Shown here piece by piece: positions 6,144 through 12,300 of a stretch of DNA of 13,893 bases. Origin of the DNA: Dehalococcoidales bacterium (GTDB lineage Bacteria; Chloroflexota; Dehalococcoidia; Dehalococcoidales; UBA2162); the NCBI GenBank assembly GCA_020343555.1, contig CP070800.1, positions 875,848-889,740 of the forward strand. The letters are read 5' to 3'. A model generated the notes under the pieces. It did no database searches. It saw nothing but the letters and a program-made list of their open reading frames with translations, and was not told where the DNA came from. Both the position numbers and the translations under genes were made by a program. How positions within the stretch are numbered: position 1 is the first letter of the stretch; the number at the start of each line of letters is the position of its first letter.

Positions 6144-6866
6144 TTACACCTGACATACAAAGAAAAGCCTATTGGTTATACTGTCCGATACGTCTTGAAA
6201 AGCTTGTACTTTAATCTTTCCAAACAGTTTTTGTAATCCTTCATGTACCTTCTGCTGGGAGAAAGTGATTTCTTTTATATTGTCCTCTTTGAGTTCGTAT
6301 ATATTACCTTTTACTTTATTGAAGACCTTCAAGTTCCAATTCACTACACTTTCATTATCTTTGGTAATATTAGCAATCAAATAGGTATCGTCTACTTGAA
6401 GCACTTGCGCCGGTGATTGGGTCAGTCGGTCCAGTGCTTCCTGTGTAGTCATGTCAAATATGAAAATACTCCCGGAGTTCATATGATTCTTGACGCACTG
6501 GAAAGTGTTGATCCAATTTTGATACTCGAGGAGATGATTTATCGAATCATACATGCAAAGTATAATATCGTATCGTTTATTTAACTGGAAACTGGCCATA
6601 TTCATTTCATAAAACGGCACATCAGGAAATTTCTCTTTAGCTCGTTCCAATAATGGAGCAGATATATCAAGACCAGAGATCTCGTACTTACCGACAAAAT
6701 GCTCAAGAACAATTCCCGTCCCGCAAGCTAGTTCAAGAAGAGATTTTGGATTATGCCCATACTCCTGTAAAGTTGCTTCGATAAACTGAATACACCTGTT
6801 ATAAAAAGCGTTATTTTCGAAAAATAAATCATAATACTTACTGAAATGTTCATACAGATATCTCAA
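6144..6866 (-). CDS. Class I SAM-dependent methyltransferase
   Basis: The 240-residue protein has a Rossmann methyltransferase core: motif I LLELACGTG (43-51) for SAM binding, acidic residue Asp67 in GLDIS for the ribose, and YDIILCMYDSINHL (99-112) as the motif IV/V region of the methyltransferase-25 type. A mostly beta C-terminal half (about 150-240) may bind the acceptor, which cannot be identified. The start is TTG at 6866, supported by GGAGG seven bases upstream; there is no better ATG. The gene is visibly richer in A+T than its neighbours, which suggests acquisition. It has its own promoter and attenuator-like leader and sits between two copies of the hydrolase tail. The leader layout resembles that of inducible resistance or amino-acid-controlled genes, but the protein itself shows no rRNA-methylase signature I can name. 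Confidence 0.85.
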   Translation of the reverse strand: MRYLYEHFSKYYDLFFENNAFYNRCIQFIEATLQEYGHNPKSLLELACGTGIVLEHFVGKYEISGLDISAPLLERAKEKFPDVPFYEMNMASFQLNKRYDIILCMYDSINHLLEYQNWINTFQCVKNHMNSGSIFIFDMTTQEALDRLTQSPAQVLQVDDTYLIANITKDNESVVNWNLKVFNKVKGNIYELKEDNIKEITFSQQKVHEGLQKLFGKIKVQAFQDVSDSITNRLFFVCQV

Positions 6867-6917
6867 AACTAAACCTCCTTATTTATCACATTTTCTCAAA
6901 CATTTATAAATAAGAAA

Positions 6918-6945
6918 AAGCTCAGGCTTTTTCTTTCCTGAGCTT
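6918..6945 (-). terminator. Intrinsic terminator between leader and methyltransferase
   Basis: On the minus strand AAGCTCAGG, a ten-base loop and CCTGAGCTT form a perfect 9-bp stem followed by TTTCTTATTT. It lies about 50 bases upstream of the TTG start and within the same transcript, so it must be bypassed for the gene to be expressed. It would also stop read-through from the rarA-hydrolase operon. Confidence 0.75.
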
Positions 6946-6977
6946 GGTTTTCCCTGTTGATTATCTGAGTTACTGTT

Positions 6978-7073
6978 TCATGTTTTCCAACTGGAAAAAC
7001 ACCAAGCCCTTCCGCCGATAATGATAATCGGAAGTTGATAACTCAGGCTCGATTGTTTGATCCAGTTTGACAT
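6978..7073 (-). CDS. Small leader ORF, 31 codons, with four consecutive Ile codons
   Basis: The frame starts ATG-TCA-AAC-TGG (MSNW) at 7073 and ends TGA at 6980-6978. Codons 16-19 are ATT ATC ATT ATC, giving LPIIIIGGR, and three Trp codons are present (4, 24, 29). The ribosome site (AGAG four to five bases before ATG) is weak. A ribosome paused on the Ile run would cover or unwind the 5' strand of the closing stem, whereas one reaching the stop would cover the 3' strand. This is the logic of leader-peptide attenuation, but it is inferred and translation is unproven. Confidence 0.45.
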   Translation of the reverse strand: MSNWIKQSSLSYQLPIIIIGGRAWCFSSWKT

Positions 7074-7115
7074 CTTTTCTCTTTTTGGTATTTCTTAGTA
7101 TTCTTATGTGTGTTG

Positions 7116-7144
7116 ATTATATTTTGCTTGTCACCTCATGTCAA
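7116..7144 (-). promoter_or_regulatory. Consensus sigma-70 promoter of the methyltransferase cassette
   Basis: On the minus strand TTGACA (complement of 7139-7144) and TATAAT (complement of 7116-7121) both match consensus perfectly with 17-base spacing. Transcription should start near 7109. It is the strongest promoter in the window, which fits a gene controlled after initiation. Confidence 0.8.
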
Positions 7145-7191
7145 TAGGTATGAAATGTTATTTGTTATTATTTTTACAAAAATTTTACACT

Positions 7192-7560
7192 TCCCCCATT
7201 TGGAGAGGGTGTACTCGTAACCGGGAGAGAGGAAAAAAATAATAGAGTTATGTCAAAAACAATAGTTAGCTAATATATCAGGATTACCTATATATTCCCA
7301 GAAAAGAACTCCGCTACTACCTTACCAATCTCTTCCTCATGACCAAAAAGCCCATGGTCACCGCCCGTAACGATATGGTATTTCCCGAAGTCAGATTCTT
7401 TCCCCATCTGCCTGCGGAAAAGGTCCATCGGCACCATATCATCTTTTTCACCAACTACCACAAGGTGCGGCTTCCCGTATTCATCCAGCTTATTCCAGTT
7501 ATCCTCGGACAGGGGCGCTGAAACAACCGCAAGGCACCTGATACGTTCGTCCCGCAAGGC
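7192..7560. repeat. Direct repeat copy B (within and downstream of the intact hydrolase)
   Basis: This is the partner of 5763-6136, in the same orientation. It covers the last 90 or so codons of the intact hydrolase and about 95 bases after its stop. Recombination between the two copies would remove the cassette at 6137-7191. Confidence 0.85.
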
Positions 7561-7923
7561 AACCGGCACCGACATCATGGCCCCGAACGAATATCCCGCC
7601 AGCCCGACCCGGTTTGCATCTATACCTTCGGTAGTAAAAGCAACTGCCAGCGCCGCCCTGACATCGTCTCTCTCGCCGACGCCTTCATTGAAACTACCTT
7701 CACTTTTCCCTGTTCCCCTGAAGTTGAACCGTAAAGCAGCTATCCCTCCGGACGCAAGCGACTGCCAGATAGCGGTTACCACCCCGTTATGCATGGTTCC
7801 ACCCATTGGGGGAAACGGATGAGCGACAACAACCGCCGGAAAGAATCCTTCACCATCAGGAAAGAGCCATTCTCCCTCCAGAGTAATTTCACCGCACGGT
7901 ATGTTTACCGGTATCATCTTCAT
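7288..7923 (-). CDS. Alpha/beta hydrolase, dienelactone-hydrolase-like
   Basis: The 211-residue protein is a small single-domain alpha/beta hydrolase acting in the cytoplasm. It shows an HPFPPMGG oxyanion-loop motif (35-42), FNFRGTGKSEG, the nucleophile elbow GYSFG with Ser112, an acid in GEKDDMVP (Asp161 or 162) and the catalytic His190 in GGDHGLFG. The triad is complete. Substrate is unknown; this group includes esterases and peptidase-like members. The ATG at 7923 overlaps the rarA stop (ATGA), showing translational coupling; a second ATG at 7917 has AGGA at better spacing and may be the real start. A degenerate copy of its 3' end lies at 5868-6136. Confidence 0.88.
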   Translation of the reverse strand: MKMIPVNIPCGEITLEGEWLFPDGEGFFPAVVVAHPFPPMGGTMHNGVVTAIWQSLASGGIAALRFNFRGTGKSEGSFNEGVGERDDVRAALAVAFTTEGIDANRVGLAGYSFGAMMSVPVALRDERIRCLAVVSAPLSEDNWNKLDEYGKPHLVVVGEKDDMVPMDLFRRQMGKESDFGKYHIVTGGDHGLFGHEEEIGKVVAEFFSGNI

Positions 7924-9296
7924 TCCTGTTTATCGCTTTCTTTTTTAGGAGGTTTTATCGAGAGACCGGGCTTCGTTTTCGACTGCCACCAGTTCTTAAG
8001 GCGGTTCACCACCTGTTGTTCATACCCCTGTTCGCTGGGCGAATAATACTGTGTACCCTGAAGCGAATCGGGCAGGTTCTGTTGCTCGATAAAGTTGTCC
8101 TGGTAGTCATGGGCATACTTGTATCCTTCTCCATACCCCATTTGTTTCATGAGTGGGGTCACGGCGTTACGCAGATGCATCGGTACCGCTTCCAGAGCTC
8201 CTTTCTTGATCTCTTCCTGAACACGACTGTACGCTGCGTAGAGTGAATTACTTTTTGGTGCCGTTGCCATGTAAACCACAGCCTCGGCAAGTGCCAGGTT
8301 CCCTTCCGGCATGCCGATAAAATGGACCGCCTGCTGAGCTGCTACCGCGATTAATAGTGCCTGGGGATCAGCCATTCCCACATCCTCGGAAGCAAACCGG
8401 ATGACCCGCCTTGCTATATAAAGTGGATCTTCTCCCGCTTCCAGCATTCTCCCCAGCCAGTACAGAGAAGCATCCGGGTCAGAACCTCTCATCGACTTAT
8501 GCAGAGCCGAAATCAGGTCGTAGTGCTGATCTCCGTCTTTATCATACCGCAGAACTGGATGCTGGACAGCATCCTCGATTGTAGCCAGGGGAACTTTCCG
8601 TTTACCATCCTCACCTGGAGGTGTACTCATGACCGCCAGTTCAAGAGCGTTTAGAGCTACCCGTGCATCGCCATTTGCCATATCTATTAGGTGGTCGACC
8701 GCTTCAGAGCCGATTACTACATTTATCGAGCCAAGACCTTTCAGTCTGTCTCTTAAGGCTCGCATGATAATGACACGAATTTCGTCTTCAAGCAGGGGAT
8801 TCATAGTAAGTACTTGGGCACGTGAAAGGAGGGGTGAGGTAACCTCGAAAGACGGATTTTCTGTGGTAGCCCCGATTAGTGTCACGGTGCCGTCCTCCAC
8901 GAAAGGAAGAATAGCATCCTGCTGTGTCTTGTTGAAGCGATGAATTTCATCGATAAAAAGTATTGTATTCTGTCCTGAACTGCGACGCCGTTGTATAGCC
9001 TGCTCGACAGCGCGACGAAGTTCTGCCACGCCGGCACTGACTGCACTTACCATGGTAAAATGTGAATCGGTTACGTTGGCTATCACGTTAGCCAGAGTCG
9101 TCTTACCACTCCCGGGTGGACCCCACAGGACGATGGAAGGAATCCGTCCTGATTCTATCGCTTTCCTTAGAACCCGCCCTTCACCTATAAGATGCTCCTG
9201 TCCGACAAATTCATTAAAAGCAGTTGGTCTCATACGGGTAGCAAGCGGCGCCTGCTGTCCTCTCTGTTCCTCTACCTGACGTTCGAACATATCCAT
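7920..9296 (-). CDS. rarA: Replication-associated recombination protein A (RarA/MgsA), AAA+ ATPase
   Basis: The 458-residue protein has the full RarA layout: N-terminal APLATRMRPTAFNEFVGQEHL, Walker A GPPGSGKT (59-66), Walker B LFIDEIHR (113-120), sensor 1 ATTENPSFE (143-151), LSRAQV, then the DNA polymerase clamp-loader-like C-terminal helical domain (SDPDASLYWLGRML, RRVIRFASEDVG). RarA is a cytoplasmic ATPase that acts at stalled replication forks with SSB. The last about 30 residues are Lys-rich and variable. ATG at 9296 follows a GGGGG ribosome site; a second Met at 9290 is possible. It is the first gene of an operon with the hydrolase, with a candidate promoter at 9360-9388. Confidence 0.95.
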   Translation of the reverse strand: MDMFERQVEEQRGQQAPLATRMRPTAFNEFVGQEHLIGEGRVLRKAIESGRIPSIVLWGPPGSGKTTLANVIANVTDSHFTMVSAVSAGVAELRRAVEQAIQRRRSSGQNTILFIDEIHRFNKTQQDAILPFVEDGTVTLIGATTENPSFEVTSPLLSRAQVLTMNPLLEDEIRVIIMRALRDRLKGLGSINVVIGSEAVDHLIDMANGDARVALNALELAVMSTPPGEDGKRKVPLATIEDAVQHPVLRYDKDGDQHYDLISALHKSMRGSDPDASLYWLGRMLEAGEDPLYIARRVIRFASEDVGMADPQALLIAVAAQQAVHFIGMPEGNLALAEAVVYMATAPKSNSLYAAYSRVQEEIKKGALEAVPMHLRNAVTPLMKQMGYGEGYKYAHDYQDNFIEQQNLPDSLQGTQYYSPSEQGYEQQVVNRLKNWWQSKTKPGLSIKPPKKESDKQE

Positions 9297-9359
9297 AATT
9301 TACACCCCCTGGTAAACCACACCATATACTATCACCGGGATCAAGAATTATTTACTTAT

Positions 9360-9388
9360 ATTTTAGCGTATCTACTTTACCTTGTCAG
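9360..9388 (-). promoter_or_regulatory. Candidate promoter of rarA
   Basis: On the minus strand CTGACA (complement of 9383-9388) and TAAAAT (complement of 9360-9365) are 17 bases apart and match 5 of 6 each. The start site would be near 9353. Its -35 box stands eight bases from the -35 of the divergent promoter. Confidence 0.55.
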
Positions 9389-9395
9389 AAACGGA

Positions 9396-9424
9396 TTGAC
9401 AAGCCCTTAATGTCTGTTTACACT
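9396..9424 (+). promoter_or_regulatory. Candidate promoter of the FAD oxidoreductase
   Basis: TTGACA (9396-9401) and TACACT (9419-9424) are 17 bases apart, matching 6 of 6 and 4 of 6. Transcription would start near 9431, giving a 30-base leader with AGGAGG at 9449-9454 before the ATG. Confidence 0.6.
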
Positions 9425-9460
9425 GCTGTATACGTGTATTAGTACCTCAGGAGGTTAACG

Positions 9461-11038
9461 ATGTCACAGAATGCTACCGAATATATAAGGGAAGAAGCCA
9501 GGAACATACCGGTTTATAAAAATACAGAAGTCCTCGTGGCAGGCAGCGGCTCGGCGGGTCTGGCTGCTGCAGTATCCGCCGCCAGGAACGGCGCGAAGGT
9601 ACTTCTTGTTGAACGTAATCCCTTCCTGGGAGGTCAGTCGACCGCTTCATACCAGGTCTGGTTCGGCGGAGCTACCGATATCCTGACCGGTTTTTCCAAG
9701 GAGTTTGCCGAAAGACTGGATGCGGTAGGCGCCGCTAAACTCCTTGATCGGTATAAAACTCAGACAGCGGAAACCGGAATCGTCCCTCTTAACTATCACA
9801 TTTCAATCGACCCGGAAGAATGGAAAAACGTTGCGTTCGACATGATAGAAGAATGCGGAATAGATATCATCACTAATACGCTGGTAACTGACGCAATTCT
9901 AGAGGACGGAACTATCAAAGGAGTGTTTATCGAAAACAAATCAGGCAGGCAGGCGATACGTGCCGACGTGGTGATAGACGCCACCGGTGACGCGGATATT
10001 GCCGCCAGGGCAGGAGTACCGATAGCTCCGCTTCCTAAAAGCGGTTACCTGATGGCTATGGTGATGCTGTTCCGGGTAGGTGGTGTCGGTTATAAAAAAA
10101 TTGCCGCATATGCCAGGGAACATCCTGACGACTTTAATCCCGGTTCGGGTGTTCCGCCGGGTGAATTCGACGGCGAAAACATGGCGTCCATCCAGGGCAT
10201 GAGAGGATGGATCTCCCTGGTGAAAAAGGCAAAGGAAACAGGACTGTTGCCGGCTGAATGGCAGACCGGCTGGGGGCGGGAAGGTTTCAGCATCTGCGGA
10301 GTCAATCCTGAAGCAGTGAAACGTGGAATCTGCTTTTTCGATATAGTCCATGTATTCAAGCGTTTTTCCTGGGACGCAGATGACGTCTGTAAGGCTGAGC
10401 TTGAAGGAAGAAAACGGATCCGGACGTTCATGAAATTCCTGAAAACCGTTCCCGGATTCGAATCGAGTTATTTACTGGACGTGGCTCATAGTATCGGCCT
10501 GCAGGACTCCAGGCGTATCATCGGCGAATACGTGCTGACGCGCGATGATGTCTATGAAGGAAAGACGTCCGAAGACGATATCGCACTGTTAACGATTACC
10601 TGGCCGGATGTACCGGTAACCGATGAGGAAGGCTGGATCATGCATCCGGCGGACGGAAGCCAGGGCGATGAAAAATACCGCAACCAGGTTAAGGAGAATG
10701 CTTACTTCCAGACAATATTCGGAGTGCCCTACCGATGCCTGTTGCCAAGGAATGTTGACAGGCTTCTCGTTGCCGGCCAGACGATATCCATGACATACAT
10801 GGCGCACGAACCAGGTCCTTGTCGTGGTATGGTGCCGTGCATGCACTGGGGGCAGGCTGCCGGCACAGCCGCTGCCCTTGCCCTGAAGCAGGGCGTGTCA
10901 CCGGCAAAAGTGGACATCCCTGCTCTCAGGAAAACGCTGGAAGAACAGGGCGCTAACCTCAGAAAGGATGCAATCGATCTTTCACAGGTAACGGAAAATA
11001 TAAAACGCAGGGGTGCCACTATAAGTCATATTGCCTGA
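9461..11038 (+). CDS. FAD-dependent oxidoreductase (FAD_oxidored family)
   Basis: The 525-residue protein begins, after a short leader, with a Rossmann FAD-binding motif VLVAGSGSAGLAAAVSAARNG (GSGSAG at 28-33) ending in Glu51 for the ribose, followed by PFLGGQSTASYQVWFGG. A second FAD-contact segment, ADVVIDATGDADIAARAG, is near residues 168-185, and the C-terminal NVDRLLVAGQTIS...GMVPCMHWGQAAGTAAALA closes the flavin site. This family includes succinate/fumarate-type and heterodisulfide-reductase-associated flavoproteins of anaerobes. There is no signal peptide, so it is cytoplasmic, and no iron-sulfur motif. Substrate and partner are unknown. It is monocistronic, with a strong ribosome site and its own promoter, and ends in TGA. 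Confidence 0.88.
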   Translation: MSQNATEYIREEARNIPVYKNTEVLVAGSGSAGLAAAVSAARNGAKVLLVERNPFLGGQSTASYQVWFGGATDILTGFSKEFAERLDAVGAAKLLDRYKTQTAETGIVPLNYHISIDPEEWKNVAFDMIEECGIDIITNTLVTDAILEDGTIKGVFIENKSGRQAIRADVVIDATGDADIAARAGVPIAPLPKSGYLMAMVMLFRVGGVGYKKIAAYAREHPDDFNPGSGVPPGEFDGENMASIQGMRGWISLVKKAKETGLLPAEWQTGWGREGFSICGVNPEAVKRGICFFDIVHVFKRFSWDADDVCKAELEGRKRIRTFMKFLKTVPGFESSYLLDVAHSIGLQDSRRIIGEYVLTRDDVYEGKTSEDDIALLTITWPDVPVTDEEGWIMHPADGSQGDEKYRNQVKENAYFQTIFGVPYRCLLPRNVDRLLVAGQTISMTYMAHEPGPCRGMVPCMHWGQAAGTAAALALKQGVSPAKVDIPALRKTLEEQGANLRKDAIDLSQVTENIKRRGATISHIA

Positions 11039-11339
11039 AGCCACTGTGTTATGACTCCCAAAATGGAGTGTCATGTCACTCTTCCGTCACAATCGAACAT
11101 TTTCAAACCGCCGCAAGCGAATGACACTCTTTATCAATCCATCCCGATGAAAATCGGTATCCAGAAATCTACTGGATACCTGTTAATGAATCTCTGATTA
11201 ACATTACTTAACATCAATCAGAACATTCCTCTCCCTTGACGGGAGAGGTTAGGTGAGGGTGAAAAGTAACGATTTACGCGTATCCCCCTCACCCTGACCC
11301 TCTCCCTCGGTGGGGAGAGGGAACTTTTTCAGAGGTTTC
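11039..11339. repeat. Convergent intergenic region filled with inverted repeats
   Basis: Between the stops of the FAD oxidoreductase and the nitroreductase are several hairpins: ATGACTCC/GGAGTGTCAT near 11051-11074, a perfect GGTATCCAG/CTGGATACC (11156-11164 with 11172-11180), and a long pair in which about 35 bases from 11227 (CCTCTCCC...GGTGAGGGTGA) are complementary to 11286-11321 (CCCTCACCC...GGAGAGGG). All are of dispersed-repeat type. One or more may end both transcripts, but no clear T-run marks which. No gene is seen. Confidence 0.7.
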
Positions 11340-11909
11340 TTAACCTACGATAATCTCGCTGAGGGGTCGCTTCGGTACGTGGTGGACTTCATTTTCATCC
11401 CTGTAGTAGGCAATATCACCTCCGGGTTCAGCGTCCTCCAGCACTACTTCCTCCTTCGGTTTTCCAAGCGAGATTACCAGTAAAATCTCGTACCGCGATG
11501 GGATGTTGAATATCTCCATTACCGCATCTTTCTTCACTCCGCCATGCATGCATCCGCCCAGGCCTTTTTCCCGTGCGCCCAGCAGGATACTCTGGGCAGC
11601 GATACCGTGGTCGCACCAGGGATTTTTGCTTATCTCCGTATCCAGCAGGATGATGATGTAGGCTGCCGGTCTCTCCCCTTCAACCGGACCCGGCCAGTCC
11701 GTCAATCTGCCGGCAAAACCAAGCTGCGGAAACATCCGGGCGTTCTTTTCAGGATCATTGACCAGGATGTATTTCAGCGGCTGGTTGTTCGCCGCGGATG
11801 CCGAACATCTCGCCAGGTCCGCCAACTCCTCAAGCGTTTCCCGTTCCACCGTGACGTCCTGGTAAAATCTCCTGAATGTCCTGTTGTTCATTATCAGATC
11901 TTTGATCAT
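11340..11909 (-). CDS. Nitroreductase-family flavoprotein
   Basis: This 189-residue protein has a normal length for the FMN-dependent nitroreductase family. It shows the N-terminal RTFRRFYQD (10-18, phosphate-binding Arg), ARCSASAANNQPLKYILV (33-50, the flavin-binding S/N/Q-P segment), HGIAAQSILLGAREKGLGGC (101-120, the central helix) and the strand EILLVISLGKPKE (141-153) that precedes the second FMN-contact region. Members reduce nitro compounds, quinones or flavin-like substrates with NAD(P)H as soluble dimers; the physiological substrate is unknown. The ATG follows GGAG at seven bases. It is convergent with the FAD oxidoreductase and appears monocistronic. Confidence 0.9.
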   Translation of the reverse strand: MIKDLIMNNRTFRRFYQDVTVERETLEELADLARCSASAANNQPLKYILVNDPEKNARMFPQLGFAGRLTDWPGPVEGERPAAYIIILLDTEISKNPWCDHGIAAQSILLGAREKGLGGCMHGGVKKDAVMEIFNIPSRYEILLVISLGKPKEEVVLEDAEPGGDIAYYRDENEVHHVPKRPLSEIIVG

Positions 11910-11942
11910 TTTTCTTCTCCAATTTTATTCCGGTATTTCTCA

Positions 11943-11970
11943 ATTATATAAGAACCGCCATTTCAAGCAA
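11943..11970 (-). promoter_or_regulatory. Candidate promoter of the nitroreductase gene
   Basis: On the minus strand a perfect TATAAT (complement of 11943-11948) is preceded after 16 bases by TTGCTT (complement of 11965-11970; 3 of 6). The start would lie near 11936, about 27 bases before the ATG. Confidence 0.4.
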
Positions 11971-11984
11971 AATTCTGACTATTC

Positions 11985-12036
11985 ATCATTCCGGTCGTTG
12001 CGAGTTTCGCCGTCAACAGGCGAACCATGGCAATCT
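11985..12036 (+). repeat. REP-like repeat, diverged single copy
   Basis: GTTGCGAG...CCATGGCAATCT matches the second half of the 141-bp units at 5367-5665, with a different central hairpin (TTCGCC/GGCGAA around GTCAACA). It shows the family is dispersed rather than local. Confidence 0.65.
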
Positions 12037-12114
12037 ATAAAAATTTCAACATATTCTTCTTTCCAATAAACACCAATTTCCTCACCACATGGTCATTCCC
12101 GCACTCCCACCATC

Positions 12115-12134
12115 ATTCCCGCGCAGGCGGGAAT
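12115..12134. repeat. Short dispersed hairpin ATTCCCGC/GCGGGAAT
   Basis: A perfect 8-bp stem around GCAG lies in the spacer before the last gene. A partial copy (TCATTCCCGC) precedes it at about 12093-12102. This hairpin type is common in intergenic regions of many genomes. Confidence 0.65.
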
Positions 12135-12204
12135 CTATTTATCTTTACTATAAAGAGAGATAAATTTTAGTTAGTGTATTGGTTATTAAAGTATTGTTAC
12201 CGCA

Positions 12205-12233
12205 TTGATTCTGTGGATAAAGATGTGTATATT
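12205..12233 (+). promoter_or_regulatory. Candidate promoter of the iron-sulfur flavoprotein gene
   Basis: TTGATT (12205-12210) and TATATT (12228-12233) are 17 bases apart, matching 4 of 6 and 5 of 6, about 68 bases before the ATG. The leader contains AAAGGAAG at 12281-12288. Confidence 0.4.
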
Positions 12234-12300
12234 ATATAAGGACTAATTTTTCAACCCAACTGATTGACTCTACCGGGTGGAAAGGAAGTGAAAACAGCCG

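Larger units (their letters stand above)
6867..7109 (-). promoter_or_regulatory. Attenuator-like leader of the methyltransferase gene
   Basis: A transcript from the promoter at 7116-7144 would carry about 240 nt before the TTG. In minus-strand order it holds a 31-codon ORF (7073-6978), a branched structure closed by CTGAGTTA/TAACTCAG (7046-7039 with 6972-6965), two inner hairpins (CTTCC/GGAAG at 7034-7009 and TGTTTTCC/GGAAAAACA at 7001-6981), then an intrinsic terminator (6945-6918). The CTGAG/CTCAG arms of the closing stem and of the terminator are alternative partners of one another, so competing folds are possible. The small ORF spans one closing strand and the inner hairpins. Known attenuators share this layout; the inducing signal is not known. 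A ligand-binding RNA is an alternative. Confidence 0.6.

Noticed and set aside
5771..6236. Two plus-strand open frames
   Set aside because: They are opposite-strand shadows of the hydrolase remnant and of the methyltransferase end; matching shadows exist at 7339-7521.
6965..7046. Integron attC site or purine-riboswitch-like three-way junction
   Set aside because: The closing stem lacks the GTTRRRY/RYYYAAC ends of attC, and the conserved junction and loop bases of purine riboswitches are absent.
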